The position numbers and the translations under genes were made by a program. Below, piece after piece: positions 34,522 through 44,024 of a stretch of DNA of 64,000 nucleotides. The DNA comes from DASUKM01 sp036278735 (lineage in GTDB: Bacteria; Acidobacteriota; Vicinamibacteria; Vicinamibacterales; 2-12-FULL-66-21): NCBI GenBank assembly GCA_036278735.1, contig DASUKM010000050.1:109819-173818 (forward strand), read 5' to 3'. The notes below the pieces were generated by a model. That model was given only the letters and a program-made list of their open reading frames with translations. It made no database searches and had not been told where the DNA came from. Each line of letters begins with the position of its first letter. Position 1 is the first letter of the stretch.

Positions 34522-35061
34522 TCATGACGACATCGGCAGCCGCTTGACCATGCGCGCGCACGGAATCGTCACGCCGGCCGACGTGGGCACGTCGATGCGT
34601 TCGACGATCGTGAACCCGCTGGCCAGGTACAACGGCTCACCCGCGACCGTCGCGACGAGCTCCAGGGATTGGAATCCTTCCTCCGCGGCCGCTTCCTCGC
34701 AGCGCGACAGCACCAGCCGTCCGATGCCGCGCCGGGCGTGGTCGGGGTCGGTGTACATCGCCCGAATCCGCGCCGGCTCCGTTCGTGGGTCCAGCCGTCG
34801 CGCGTCGCGCCCGCTCGAATGATCGCCGCCGAAGAGCGTCGCGCGCCGGCTCCAGCCGCCACACCCGACGATCCGCCGGCCTTCCTCGACGACGTAATAC
34901 GTACGATCCGCAATGAGGCTCGTGTCGATGCCCATGATCTCGAATGACGCGTCGACCCGTGCCGCGTCGAGATACGCACCGATGAGCCCGCGGATCGATC
35001 GCTCCATGAGCGCCGTGAGGCCGGGCGAGTCGTCCACGGTCGCGAGTCGGCAGGAGAACAT
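34522..35061 (-). CDS. GNAT-family N-acetyltransferase
   Basis: A 179-residue GNAT enzyme. CRLATVDDSPGLTALMERS opens the fold and IRAMYTDPDHARRGIGRLVLSRCEEAAAEEGF holds the acetyl-CoA loop (RRGIG), followed by LVATVAGEPLYLASGFTIVER. The start at 35061 has CAGGAG-like sequence around it and sits 10 bp after the stop of the DHFR-like gene, so it is the last gene of a three-gene operon. The substrate is unknown. Confidence 0.85.
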   Translation of the reverse strand: MFSCRLATVDDSPGLTALMERSIRGLIGAYLDAARVDASFEIMGIDTSLIADRTYYVVEEGRRIVGCGGWSRRATLFGGDHSSGRDARRLDPRTEPARIRAMYTDPDHARRGIGRLVLSRCEEAAAEEGFQSLELVATVAGEPLYLASGFTIVERIDVPTSAGVTIPCARMVKRLPMSS

Positions 35062-35071
35062 TGAACCGGCG

Positions 35072-35662
35072 TCAGAGGGCCTTTGGTGACTCGCCGCGTC
35101 CTTGCACCTCGTACCGAAGCTCCACGATGCCATTCTTGTAGGCCGTGACCTCCGCGAGGTGCATCGCGATGTCCGCGTCGAGCCCCTGAAAGAACGGAAT
35201 CCCCTCGCCGATCAAGACCGGCAGGATCGAATAGCGAACGTCGTCGGCGAGGCCGAGACGAAGGCATTCCCCGGCCACCATCGCGCCGCCAACGAACCAG
35301 ATGCGACGGAACGTGGATCTGAGGCGCTCGGCGACGAAGGGCGCGAGATCGCCTGCGTAGAATTCGACGCTGCCCCGGGTCCGTGGCAGGGCACGACTCG
35401 TCAGGACGAACGTGGGTTTGTCTCCATACGACCATCCCAGCCCCTGCGCTTCGAAACGACGCGCGGTCTCGTACGTCCTCGATCCCATCACGTAGCAGTC
35501 GATCGTCTCGAGGAACGCCTCGACGGATCCCGCGTCGAGGGTCGCCCCGCCTGCGAATGCGTCTGCGGTTTCGAGCCAGTCGACGCGTCCGTCCTTGCGA
35601 GCGATGAACCCGTCGAGGCTCGCCGCCATGTGGATCGTGACGCGGGAATCTTGGTTCGGCAT
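35072..35662 (-). CDS. Dihydrofolate reductase / RibD C-terminal family protein
   Basis: A 196-residue Rossmann-like reductase. It has VTIHMAASLDGFIARKDGRVDWL at the start, CYVMGSRTYETARRF, KPTFVLTSRALP, IWFVGGAMVAGECLRLGLADDVRYSILPVLIGEG and ends soon after. This is the YyaP/RibD-C pattern common in uncharacterised dihydrofolate-reductase-like proteins. It follows the YcaQ-like gene at 5 bp and precedes a GNAT gene at 10 bp. The role in the operon is unknown. Confidence 0.87.
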   Translation of the reverse strand: MPNQDSRVTIHMAASLDGFIARKDGRVDWLETADAFAGGATLDAGSVEAFLETIDCYVMGSRTYETARRFEAQGLGWSYGDKPTFVLTSRALPRTRGSVEFYAGDLAPFVAERLRSTFRRIWFVGGAMVAGECLRLGLADDVRYSILPVLIGEGIPFFQGLDADIAMHLAEVTAYKNGIVELRYEVQGRGESPKAL

Positions 35663-35667
35663 CTTGT

Positions 35668-36924
35668 TCAGCCCTTCGGCGCCAGCAGCTGCTCCTCGAC
35701 GGACTCCAGTGCGCGCGTCAAGGGCCTTGCCAGACCGCCCCGGGATCGGACGTCGAAACGCGCGAGCGACAACCACGCGGCCATGACGCGCAGTTCCCGC
35801 GCCAGCGGGCCTGCGACGGTCCGCGCATCGAAACCGGGTTCGACGTAGGCCGCCTGCACGATCAACGTCGACGCCGGCCGGTCAGCCTTCAAATCGACGC
35901 GCGCGGCGAACCGATCGCCGTACAGGAACGGCAGCACGTAGTATCCGTGGATGCGCCTGGGTGCGGGAACGTAAATCTCGATTTGGTACTCGAACCCGAA
36001 CACCGCCTTCGTCCACCCGCGCTCCCACAGGATCGGGTCGAACGGCGAGACGATCGCGCGGGCGTCGACCGATGGCGGGACTCGCGCGCCGGACACGACG
36101 AAGGCGGGAGCCCGCCATCCCTCGACGCTGACGCGCTCGAGGCGGCCATCCTCGACCAGCTCGTCGAACAAGACTCCGGTGTTCGCGGGCGTCCGCCGGC
36201 CGTTCACCGATTGACGATCCCACCACGCGTCGATGTGGAAGTACTGCGCGATGTCCTTCGCCGTCCCGACGCCCATCGCGCGGGCGGCGCGCACGATCAA
36301 CCGCTTCTTTGCCTCTCCTGGGGGCACGACGGGCATCGCGAGCACCGGCGCCGGCAGCACGCGCTCGATGAGATCGTAGAGACGCACGAAGTGGCGGCGC
36401 CCGGACACGGCCAGGCGCCCTTGTCGAAACAGCAGCTCCAGGGCATGCTTGCCCTCCGACCATCCCCACCACGGCCCCGTGCTCTTCCCGCCGATCGACA
36501 GCTCGCCGGCGGAGATGGGCCCTCGCTCGGCGACCTCGCGATAGACCGTCTCCATGTAGGCCTTCCGGGTGCGATCGATCGAAGCCCACGCGGTGCGCTG
36601 ATTCTCCATGCGCCAGCGCAGCAGCGGATACATATCGAGCGGCAGGAAACAGGCGGCGTGTCCCCAGTACTCGAACAGTTCGCGCTTCTCGTGCGCAAGC
36701 GCGTCGAGCGCGGCCATCGGATACGGCCCATAGCGGGAGAACGTGGGCAGATAATGCGCGCGGGCGACGACGTTGACCGAGTCGATCTGGATCGCGCCAA
36801 GACGCGACGCCGTGGCGCGCACGTGCGCAAGACCGGCGCGCCCCGGCCGCCTGACGGCGAAGCCGAGCGACGCGAGCGCCAGGCGCCGCGCTTCCGCCGC
36901 CGACAACGTCGCAGGAACGCTCAT
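35668..36924 (-). CDS. Winged-helix DNA glycosylase of the YcaQ family
   Basis: A 418-residue protein of the YcaQ/AlkX family (HTH_42), whose members unhook DNA interstrand crosslinks. It has SRLGAIQIDSVNVVARAHYLPTFSRYGPY near the N-terminus, ELFEYWGHAACFLPLDMYPLLRWRM, then winged-helix segments (ALELLFRQGRLAVSGRRHFVRLYDL) and SPFDPILWERGWTKAVFGFEYQIEIYVP with YYVLPFLYGDRF near the end. The QIDSV motif is the presumed active-site region. The ATG at 36924 gives the expected N-terminus. First gene of an operon with the DHFR-like and GNAT genes. Confidence 0.88.
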   Translation of the reverse strand: MSVPATLSAAEARRLALASLGFAVRRPGRAGLAHVRATASRLGAIQIDSVNVVARAHYLPTFSRYGPYPMAALDALAHEKRELFEYWGHAACFLPLDMYPLLRWRMENQRTAWASIDRTRKAYMETVYREVAERGPISAGELSIGGKSTGPWWGWSEGKHALELLFRQGRLAVSGRRHFVRLYDLIERVLPAPVLAMPVVPPGEAKKRLIVRAARAMGVGTAKDIAQYFHIDAWWDRQSVNGRRTPANTGVLFDELVEDGRLERVSVEGWRAPAFVVSGARVPPSVDARAIVSPFDPILWERGWTKAVFGFEYQIEIYVPAPRRIHGYYVLPFLYGDRFAARVDLKADRPASTLIVQAAYVEPGFDARTVAGPLARELRVMAAWLSLARFDVRSRGGLARPLTRALESVEEQLLAPKG

Positions 36925-37085
36925 GAAGCGCGTGGATCTCGCCCGGTCCGCGAGGGCGATTATTCCACGAACCCCGGCGAGTACGCCCGCCATTCCGCCG
37001 AACTTTTCGAGGCCGTCTCCGTAATGGAGAGCAGTTTGCGCCGTCGCCGGTGCGCTGGACCACTGCGGCTTCACGGGGGAGGCTC

Positions 37086-39545
37086 GTGAACTTTTCGTGG
37101 CTGGACGTGAAGCTCGGCGTCCGGATGCTCGCGAAGTACCCGGGCCTGTCGGCCATCGGCGTGATCGGGATGGCGCTGGCCATCGCCATCGGCGCGGGAT
37201 ACTTTGCCGCGATCGGTGCCGCGCTCGACTCGACGCTGCCCGTGCCCGACGGAGACCGTGTGCTGGCGATCCAGACCAGAACGGTGGCTGGTCCGGACGC
37301 CGGCGACAGGGACGGCGTGTCCCCGCACGACTTCGTCCAGTGGCGCCGCGAGCTGAAGTCCGTCACCGATCTCGGGGCGTTCCGCGAGGACACCCGCAAC
37401 CTGATCACGGCAGACGGGCGGACCTACCTCGTGAACGTGGCCGCCATCACGGCGTCAGGGTTCGGACTGACCCGGGTGGCGCCGGTGCTCGGGCGCACGC
37501 TGCTCGAGGCGGACGAGCGCCCCGGGGCCGCACCGGTGGTGGTGATCGGGTACTCGGAGTGGCGGCGCGTCTTCGACGGTGATCCGCGCGTCCTCGGCGC
37601 ATCAGTTCGGCTCGGCCGCACCGTGCACACGGTGATCGGCGTGATGCCGGACGGATTCGCGTTCCCCATTCGCCATCACTACTGGGTTCCCCTCCAGCTC
37701 ACCGGCATGGGCATGAACCCCGATGGCGCGCCGTCGCTCCAGGTGTTCGGCCGGCTGCGCGAGGGATTCTCGCTCGCGGATGCGCGCGCGGAGCTCGCGA
37801 CCGTCGGCGATCGGATGGCGGCCGCGTTCCCGCAGAGCCACGCAAACAGTCGCCCGCAGGTACTCCCCTATACGCAGGCCTTCATCGGCGTCACGGGGCC
37901 GGCGCTGGAGCTCGCCATGCGCTCGTTCCAGCTTGGGGTCGGGCTGCTCCTCCTCATCGTCGCGGTGAACGTCGCGATTCTCGTTTACGCCCGTACGGCG
38001 ACGCGGATGGGGGAAATCGTGGTGCGAACGGCCCTCGGCGCGAGCCGGGCCCGCGTCGTGTCACAGCTGTTCGTCGAAGCGCTCGTGATGTCCGTCAGCG
38101 CGGCAGCAGTCGGTCTGGCCGTGGTGGCGCTCGCCTTCCACGTGCTCCTCAGTTGGGCGAAGTATTCGCCGGAAGCCGACCGCGTGCCGTACTGGTTCAC
38201 CTTGCGCCTGACGCCGGGCGCGGTCATCTATGTCGCGGCGCTCGCCGTCCTCGCCGCGGTCGTCGCCGGCGCCCTGCCCGCGCTGAAGGCGACGGGAAGG
38301 AACTTGCACGTGCGCCTGCAGCAGTTCTCGTCGCGCGGTTCCGGCCTGCAGCTCGGCGGCACGTGGACCACGCTGATCGTCGTGCAGGTTGCCATCGCCG
38401 TCACCGTCCTGCCGGCGGCGATGCACAACGCCTACGAGGCGGTGCATCGCGGGATGCGCGACCCGGCGCCGGCGGCGAACGAGATGCTCCGCGGGACGCT
38501 CACGATGTCCCCCGAAGGATTGCCGGCCGACGTCCTGCACGCGCGTTTTACGGACCGCATGAAGGTGCTGATTCAGCGGCTCGACGCGGACCCGGAGGTC
38601 GCCGGTGTCACCTTCGCGCAGACTTTCCCGGGCCAGGAGCGCTACGTGCCGGTCGAAACGGAATCGTCGCGCCGGATTGACGCGAATTCGACCCGCGTCG
38701 CGACGAACCTCTTCGACGTGTTCGGGGTGCGCATCCTGGCGGGCCGCGGGTTCATCGCCGCCGACACGCTTCCCGGCGCGACGGCCGTCATCGTGGACCA
38801 GACGTTCGCCGACGCGATCGCGCCCGGCAGCAATGTGGTGGGCCGCCGGGTCCGCTATTTGCGACGCGGTCCCGACGGTCGCGTCGAACCCGAACCGTGG
38901 CTGGAGATCGTCGGCGTCGTGCCGGCGTTCGCCAGCTCGTTTACCGCGCCCAACGGCTTCGGCCTTCCCGTGCCGCGATTGTATGGAGCAGCCGCTCCCG
39001 GCCAGGCAAATCCCGCGGCGTTCGTGGTCCGGATCAAGGGGCGCGATCCGGAACGCTTCGCGCAGCGGTTCCGCGAGAAGACGGCGTCGGTCGACCCTGG
39101 GCTGCAACTCGAAAATCTGACGGGTGTCGCCTCGGCGTATCGGTTCGACATCCGGGCCTTTTCGATGCTTGCGCTCGCCATCATCGCGGTCACGACCAGC
39201 GTGCTGCTCCTGTCAGGGGCCGGCATCTACTCGATGATGTCGTTCACCGTCTCCCGGCGTCGCCGCGAGATCGGCATCCGCTCCGCGCTTGGCGCCGATG
39301 CGCGGCGTGTGCTCACCGGCATCTTCGGCCGCGCGAGCGCGCAGCTTGGCGCGGGCGTCGCCGCCGGCCTGGCCGTTGCCGCCGCGCTCGACCGGGCGTC
39401 GGCCGGCGATTTGTTGGGCGGCACCGCGGGCGTGCTTCTGCCAACCGTCGTCGTCGTGATCTTCCTGGTCGGTCTGCTCGCGGCGCTTGGCCCGGTTCGA
39501 CGCGGCCTCGCCATCCAGCCGATCGACGCGCTCCGGGAGGAATAG
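37086..39545 (+). CDS. ADOP-type FtsX/MacB-like permease
   Basis: An 819-residue membrane protein of the duplicated orphan permease type common in acidobacteria. It begins WLDVKLGVRMLAKYPGLSAIGVIGMALAIAIGAGYFA (first span) with a MacB periplasmic core domain (SPHDFVQWRRELKSVTDLGAF, VIGVMPDGFAFP) and an FtsX domain (ALGASRARVVSQLFVEALVMS). A second core domain and a second FtsX domain follow (SFTVSRRRREIGIRSALGADARRV). The GTG at 37086 has a strong ribosome site. No ATPase gene is adjacent, hence 'orphan'. Substrate unknown. Confidence 0.88.
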   Translation: MNFSWLDVKLGVRMLAKYPGLSAIGVIGMALAIAIGAGYFAAIGAALDSTLPVPDGDRVLAIQTRTVAGPDAGDRDGVSPHDFVQWRRELKSVTDLGAFREDTRNLITADGRTYLVNVAAITASGFGLTRVAPVLGRTLLEADERPGAAPVVVIGYSEWRRVFDGDPRVLGASVRLGRTVHTVIGVMPDGFAFPIRHHYWVPLQLTGMGMNPDGAPSLQVFGRLREGFSLADARAELATVGDRMAAAFPQSHANSRPQVLPYTQAFIGVTGPALELAMRSFQLGVGLLLLIVAVNVAILVYARTATRMGEIVVRTALGASRARVVSQLFVEALVMSVSAAAVGLAVVALAFHVLLSWAKYSPEADRVPYWFTLRLTPGAVIYVAALAVLAAVVAGALPALKATGRNLHVRLQQFSSRGSGLQLGGTWTTLIVVQVAIAVTVLPAAMHNAYEAVHRGMRDPAPAANEMLRGTLTMSPEGLPADVLHARFTDRMKVLIQRLDADPEVAGVTFAQTFPGQERYVPVETESSRRIDANSTRVATNLFDVFGVRILAGRGFIAADTLPGATAVIVDQTFADAIAPGSNVVGRRVRYLRRGPDGRVEPEPWLEIVGVVPAFASSFTAPNGFGLPVPRLYGAAAPGQANPAAFVVRIKGRDPERFAQRFREKTASVDPGLQLENLTGVASAYRFDIRAFSMLALAIIAVTTSVLLLSGAGIYSMMSFTVSRRRREIGIRSALGADARRVLTGIFGRASAQLGAGVAAGLAVAAALDRASAGDLLGGTAGVLLPTVVVVIFLVGLLAALGPVRRGLAIQPIDALREE

Positions 39546-39571
39546 AGGGCCGAGACCGTCGTCCCGCCGAA

Positions 39572-40930
39572 TCAGCCGGTCACGGCCCCCGAGAAATAGA
39601 CGGCGGCGAAAAAGAGCGCCGCCGCGAAGGCGAACGGCATCGCCGTGTTGGTGGCGGTGTGCAGGACCGCCTCGGACGGATTCTGCGGGTCGTACTGCAC
39701 CTGCACCTGAAAGCCGACCGGATACGCCGCCGCGCGGCGCTCGGCCTCCGCCTTCTTGGTGCCGACGCGCGCGCCAAAGTCGATCCGGCGGCTACGGAAC
39801 TCGCGGCCGTGGACGGTGAAGGCGTATTCGACGGCCGGCTCGTACGTGGCCTGCGTGGTGTCGTACTTCACGACTCCGGTCGTGCGCTCGACGCCGCTCG
39901 CGACGACGCGCCCGGAGGTCGTGGGCCAGTCCGCGGCGGCGCGCGCGAGCCGGCGGCCGCGAACCCCGTTGCCCGCCACGACGATGGCGCCGCCCGCCAA
40001 CAGCATCGCCAGCAACGGATGTCCGTGCGGGAGACGCACGACGAGCGCCCGATGGAGCGCGACCATCCCGAACCCCGCAACCGGAACGCCCACGAACACG
40101 ACGAGCAGCACGGCCACCAGCGCCTTCGTCATGTTCACCGGCGCATCGCGCTCGAGGACGCATTCGGCCGGCCGGTCAGGACTGTAATAGACGGGCACGC
40201 GGGCGCCGACGGGATAGCGCGACACGACGGCGTCAGCGTTGACGGCGGCGTCTTCGCCGATGGTGACGCGCGTGCCCCGCACGTGGCTGCCGTCGCTCGT
40301 TGTAAATTCATACTCGATCGACGGGACGTTGAGCACCTGCTGGATCGCGTTCATCCGTTTCCGATGATCCACGGCAATCGCGCTCTTCGTAATCACGGCA
40401 TTCGTCGTCGTCCAGCGCGACGCGCGCCGAACTTCCAGCGCTTTTGCGGCGGCCGCGAAGACGACGAGTCCCGGGATCGCGAGAAACACCAGAAGCACCG
40501 GCCACGCCCGCCAGTCGTCGAACGGGGGCGGCAGCGTGATCGCGGCGCGCACCCACCAGAGAGCCGCCACGACCGCGACGACAGCCACGACGGTAACCGC
40601 GGCTGTCAGGGCGCCGCTGCCGGATCGCTTCCGCTCCGCTACGGGAGCCCACCCGACGGCAGTCCGCCAGGAACTGTCGCCGTGTAGATACGCTTCGAGG
40701 AGCGCGCGGGCGGTCGCGCCGTCCACGGTGTCGGCCGTACGGCGGCGCTCCGCCCCCTCGCGATAGTCGATGCTGAAGCGCGTGCCTCGGGCGGTCGCTT
40801 CCATGAACTCCTCGCCGTCATTCGTGAGGGTGAGGAACCAGTCGTCTGGCAACGGCTGGCGATCCAGGGCCGACGCGATGTCGGCAGGCGAGGCGTCCGC
40901 GATGACCTTGTCGTCGACTTCGAGCTGCAT
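39572..40930 (-). CDS. Membrane protein with two DUF3592 domains
   Basis: A 452-residue protein. After a soluble N-terminal region (about 1-105) come two repeats of a DUF3592-like unit: a transmembrane pair, then an extracytoplasmic stretch with SIEYEFTTSDGSHVRGTRVTIGED plus RYPVGARVPVYYSPDRPAECVLE. The second unit has AVEYAFTVHGREFRSRRIDFG plus AYPVGFQVQVQYDPQNPSEAVLH. The internal duplication is clear. The function of DUF3592 is unknown. It is convergent with the ADOP gene. Confidence 0.8.
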   Translation of the reverse strand: MQLEVDDKVIADASPADIASALDRQPLPDDWFLTLTNDGEEFMEATARGTRFSIDYREGAERRRTADTVDGATARALLEAYLHGDSSWRTAVGWAPVAERKRSGSGALTAAVTVVAVVAVVAALWWVRAAITLPPPFDDWRAWPVLLVFLAIPGLVVFAAAAKALEVRRASRWTTTNAVITKSAIAVDHRKRMNAIQQVLNVPSIEYEFTTSDGSHVRGTRVTIGEDAAVNADAVVSRYPVGARVPVYYSPDRPAECVLERDAPVNMTKALVAVLLVVFVGVPVAGFGMVALHRALVVRLPHGHPLLAMLLAGGAIVVAGNGVRGRRLARAAADWPTTSGRVVASGVERTTGVVKYDTTQATYEPAVEYAFTVHGREFRSRRIDFGARVGTKKAEAERRAAAYPVGFQVQVQYDPQNPSEAVLHTATNTAMPFAFAAALFFAAVYFSGAVTG

Positions 40931-40996
40931 GGCGCATTATGGACCAGCTCGCAGCCGAACGCGCCGTCGGACTATGAAACGTGACGGGACAGAGAC

Positions 40997-41266
40997 TCAG
41001 TCCGCGATGTCGGTCCCGCCAGGGTCTGGTGCCCTTCTCACGCGTGACCAGCCGCGGCGGATGGCATCACGCCCGAAGACGAGAATCGCGCCGGCCACGA
41101 TCTGAACGACGGCCTTTGCGATCGTTTCGTCCTGCCGCGGCCACATGGACAACGCGGTGTCGTACTCAGCCGGTTTCCGGAACAAGACATATCCAACCGC
41201 CGCCGCGTTCTGAAGTCCATCGATCAGCACAACGATCCCCACGACCGCGAAGGCCAGTGTCTGCAA
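40997..41266 (-). CDS. Small membrane protein of unknown function
   Basis: An 89-residue protein with two hydrophobic helices (TLAFAVVGIVVLIDGLQNAAAVGYVLF and ETIAKAVVQIVAGAILVFGRDAI) and a basic C-terminal tail. The start is a TTG; no ATG is available. I do not recognise it. It lies between a DUF6159-like and a DUF3592-like membrane protein, all on the minus strand. Confidence 0.55.
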   Translation of the reverse strand: MQTLAFAVVGIVVLIDGLQNAAAVGYVLFRKPAEYDTALSMWPRQDETIAKAVVQIVAGAILVFGRDAIRRGWSRVRRAPDPGGTDIAD

Positions 41267-41344
41267 TTGCGCACGGCCGTTACAGGTGACGAGAACGCAT
41301 TGAGCGGCTCGCCGCGTGATCTCGCCTCGGGAACTGACGACCGG

Positions 41345-42151
41345 TCAGCGCTTCTTCGGAACGAATGCGTGGCCGAGCAGCGCCGGGTCGATGCCCGTGC
41401 CTCCGCCGCCGGTCGCAAACTGGTAGAGGGACGCCACGTACACGCCCTGCAACGCCGAAAAGAAGATCATCAACAGCACGCCGCCGACGAACAAGACGGC
41501 CACCGCCGCGACGCCGATCGCCATCGCCAGCAGTCCCGTGATCGCAATCAGCGTCATCCACGCGCACACGCCCGCCGCGGCCAGCGTCGTGCCGCCGACC
41601 ACCGTCTCGCCCCACGTCTGACGGAAGACGCTGACCGAGCGCTTGAACGAGTCTGAAATGGATCGGTCTTCGAGGACCAGAACGGGGACGACGAAGAAGG
41701 TGGCGAGGGCCCATGCGGCACCCAGAAGAGCCGACATGATCTTCCCGACGAAGCCCACGCGGTCATGGATCACGCGAATCACGACGCCGACCGTTGCGGC
41801 GACGACGGCCCACATGACGATCGGCCCGAACCTGCGTCCCGCGGCTGCCAGCGCGGAACGGACCGTCGGATCGCCGCCGCGCATCCGTTCGGTGGCGCCG
41901 GCCACGACCGCGGCCTGGAAAAAGATGCCGATCGCGTAGGTCACCACGTAGAAGAGGAACAGCGGGACGTACACGTCAGGCCCGTGTCGTTCGAGCCTGG
42001 AGGTGGTGAGCCCGAAGCCCAACGCCATGGCGACGACGGCCACGACGATGAAGGCGCCGGAGATGAGTGGGAGGACCATCAACTCCTTGTCCTTCATGAG
42101 GATTCGGTAGGACTGCCCCACGAGCCGGAAGCTGCGACCGATTCGTCCCAT
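41345..42151 (-). CDS. DUF6159-like multi-span membrane protein
   Basis: A 268-residue protein with about six transmembrane helices. GRIGRSFRLVGQSYRILMKDKELMVLPLISG, FQAAVVAGATERMRGGDPTVRSALAAA, and LVLEDRSISDSFKRSVSVFRQTWGE are typical of the DUF6159 family of unknown role. A short C-terminal tail is cytosolic. It lies 72 bp downstream of a methyltransferase gene on the same strand. Confidence 0.78.
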   Translation of the reverse strand: MGRIGRSFRLVGQSYRILMKDKELMVLPLISGAFIVVAVVAMALGFGLTTSRLERHGPDVYVPLFLFYVVTYAIGIFFQAAVVAGATERMRGGDPTVRSALAAAGRRFGPIVMWAVVAATVGVVIRVIHDRVGFVGKIMSALLGAAWALATFFVVPVLVLEDRSISDSFKRSVSVFRQTWGETVVGGTTLAAAGVCAWMTLIAITGLLAMAIGVAAVAVLFVGGVLLMIFFSALQGVYVASLYQFATGGGGTGIDPALLGHAFVPKKR

Positions 42152-42223
42152 CAGGCTTCTCCTTTGGCGTCGTCTTCGTCACGACCGGCCCTTCGACACT
42201 GGTCGTCGCGTGGCCATTATGGC

Positions 42224-42877
42224 TCAGTTGCGGCGCTTCAGACCAAACCACTGAAAGCCATCCGCCAGGTGCCCATTCATGGTCCGTATTTCGATCTCGT
42301 CCACCGCGACCGGCTCGTACCCTTCCGTCAGTACCGGGATCCAGCGCCGGTCATGATGTCGAACCGTCACACCTTCCGGCAGATCGAACACCCCGTAGCG
42401 CCCGTACTTCGACTCGTCTCGCACATAGCGGTCGATGTTTCGCGCGTCCCGCTGCAGCCAGAGGTCGCTGATGTACAAGAGGCCACCTGGGCGGAGAACG
42501 CGGGCGATTTCCCGGATGATGGCGCGCTGTCCGTCGTCGGTCGGGATACACGTCAGGACGGCGAACAGCAGCACGGCGTCCACCGAGCCGCCGGAGAGAT
42601 CGACATGTGGTGGTGATTCCAGCAGTTCTACCGTGATCGTCGGCAGGCGCTGGCGGGCAGCCGCGATCATGGCCGGGGCCGGATCGACGCCCCTCACGTT
42701 GCGGTAGCCGCGACTGTGCAGCACGGACAGCACCCGCCCGTACCCGCACCCGAAATCGAGGATGTGGTCCTCAGGCGCAACCCAGCGCGTCAGGCGCTCG
42801 AAGTTCACAGGATGCGCAAATGGTTTCGCAGGACCGAGCCGGTTCCAGTAATCGATCTGTCGATCGAGATCCTGCAT
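42224..42877 (-). CDS. Class I SAM-dependent methyltransferase
   Basis: A 217-residue methyltransferase. Motif I is DHILDFGCGYGRVLSVL, with GVDPAPAMIAAARQRLP (motif II), and the VDAVLLFAVLTCIPTDD, LRPGGLLYISDLWL segments complete the Rossmann core. The N-terminal RQIDYWNRLGPAKPFAHPVNFERL resembles small-molecule methyltransferases. The acceptor is unknown. The DUF6159-like gene follows. Confidence 0.85.
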   Translation of the reverse strand: MQDLDRQIDYWNRLGPAKPFAHPVNFERLTRWVAPEDHILDFGCGYGRVLSVLHSRGYRNVRGVDPAPAMIAAARQRLPTITVELLESPPHVDLSGGSVDAVLLFAVLTCIPTDDGQRAIIREIARVLRPGGLLYISDLWLQRDARNIDRYVRDESKYGRYGVFDLPEGVTVRHHDRRWIPVLTEGYEPVAVDEIEIRTMNGHLADGFQWFGLKRRN

Positions 42878-43088
42878 TGGCGGTTCTTCGCGGTATCACC
42901 CGCCGGAAGGAGCACCATAGGCGGCGGCGTCAGCCCGGCGCCCCATGATCGCACCCGGCGCCAGCGGCTGCAAACGCCTGTCAGTGCTGCAATCGCTTGT
43001 CTGACGGCGCGCCCGGGCGCTATAGGCCCCGTACGACATTCGCCCTTGAACTGCCCGCGTCTTAGACACTCCTGCTAGACTTCGCCAG

Positions 43089-44024
43089 ATGGACTCCGTG
43101 ACGCCCGCGCTGCGCTGCCGCGGACTGATCAAACGCTACGGCGAGACGGTGGCCGTCGCGGGTCTCGACCTCGAGGTGCGCCGCGGGGAGTGCTTCGGCA
43201 TGCTGGGCCCCAACGGCGCCGGCAAGACCACCACCGTCGAAATCTTCGAGGGGCTGCGAGTCCCCGACGGCGGGGACGTCGAGGTGCTGGGGGATCGCTG
43301 GCAGGGCGACGGGCTGGCCCTGCGGCAGCGTCTGGGCATCCAGCTCCAGGAGACGAAATTTCCGGAGAAGCTGAAGGTTCGCGAGGTCGTGACGCTCTTC
43401 CGAAGCTTCTATCCGCGAGGACTCGGCGTCGCCGACATCCTGCGCCTGGTCGCGCTCGAAGAGAAGGCCGAGGCGTACGTGCGCACGCTCTCCGGCGGCC
43501 AGAAGCAGCGGCTCTCGCTGGCGTGCGCGCTGGCGGGCGACCCCGAACTCCTGTTTCTCGACGAGCCGACCACGGGTCTCGATCCGCAGTCGCGCCGCCA
43601 GACCTGGGACATTGTCGAAGGACTGAAGGCGCGCGGCCGCAGCGTCCTGCTGACGACGCACTACATGGAAGAAGCGGCGCACCTCTGCGATCGCGTCGCG
43701 GTGGTGGACCACGGCCGGATCATCGCGCTGGGGTCGCCCGCCGAGCTCGTCGCCTCGCTCGGCGCCGAACACGTGATCGAGTTCGGCGTGAGCAACCCGG
43801 AGGCGATATCGGACGACCAGCTGCGCGAGCTGCCGAGCGTCGACGGCGTCAGCCGCGAAGACGCCATCCTCCGCCTGACCGTACGCGAAGTGCACCGCAC
43901 GGTCCCGGCGCTGCTTTCGGTCCTCGCGGGGGCCGGTCTCGAGCCCACCCACCTGACAACGCATCATGCGACGCTCGAGGACGTGTTCATGTCGCTGACG
44001 GGAAGGAGACTGCGCGATGCCTGA
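43089..44024 (+). CDS. ABC transporter ATP-binding protein (ABC-2 type exporter)
   Basis: A 311-residue ATPase. Walker A GPNGAGKTT is at 40-48, the signature LSGGQKQ at 134-140, Walker B LLFLDEP at 154-160 and the switch His at 191 (LLTTHYMEEA). The C-terminal 90 residues form a regulatory extension typical of DrrA/CcmA-type drug or lipid exporters. The last eight bases overlap the start of the permease gene. The substrate is unknown. Confidence 0.92.
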   Translation: MDSVTPALRCRGLIKRYGETVAVAGLDLEVRRGECFGMLGPNGAGKTTTVEIFEGLRVPDGGDVEVLGDRWQGDGLALRQRLGIQLQETKFPEKLKVREVVTLFRSFYPRGLGVADILRLVALEEKAEAYVRTLSGGQKQRLSLACALAGDPELLFLDEPTTGLDPQSRRQTWDIVEGLKARGRSVLLTTHYMEEAAHLCDRVAVVDHGRIIALGSPAELVASLGAEHVIEFGVSNPEAISDDQLRELPSVDGVSREDAILRLTVREVHRTVPALLSVLAGAGLEPTHLTTHHATLEDVFMSLTGRRLRDA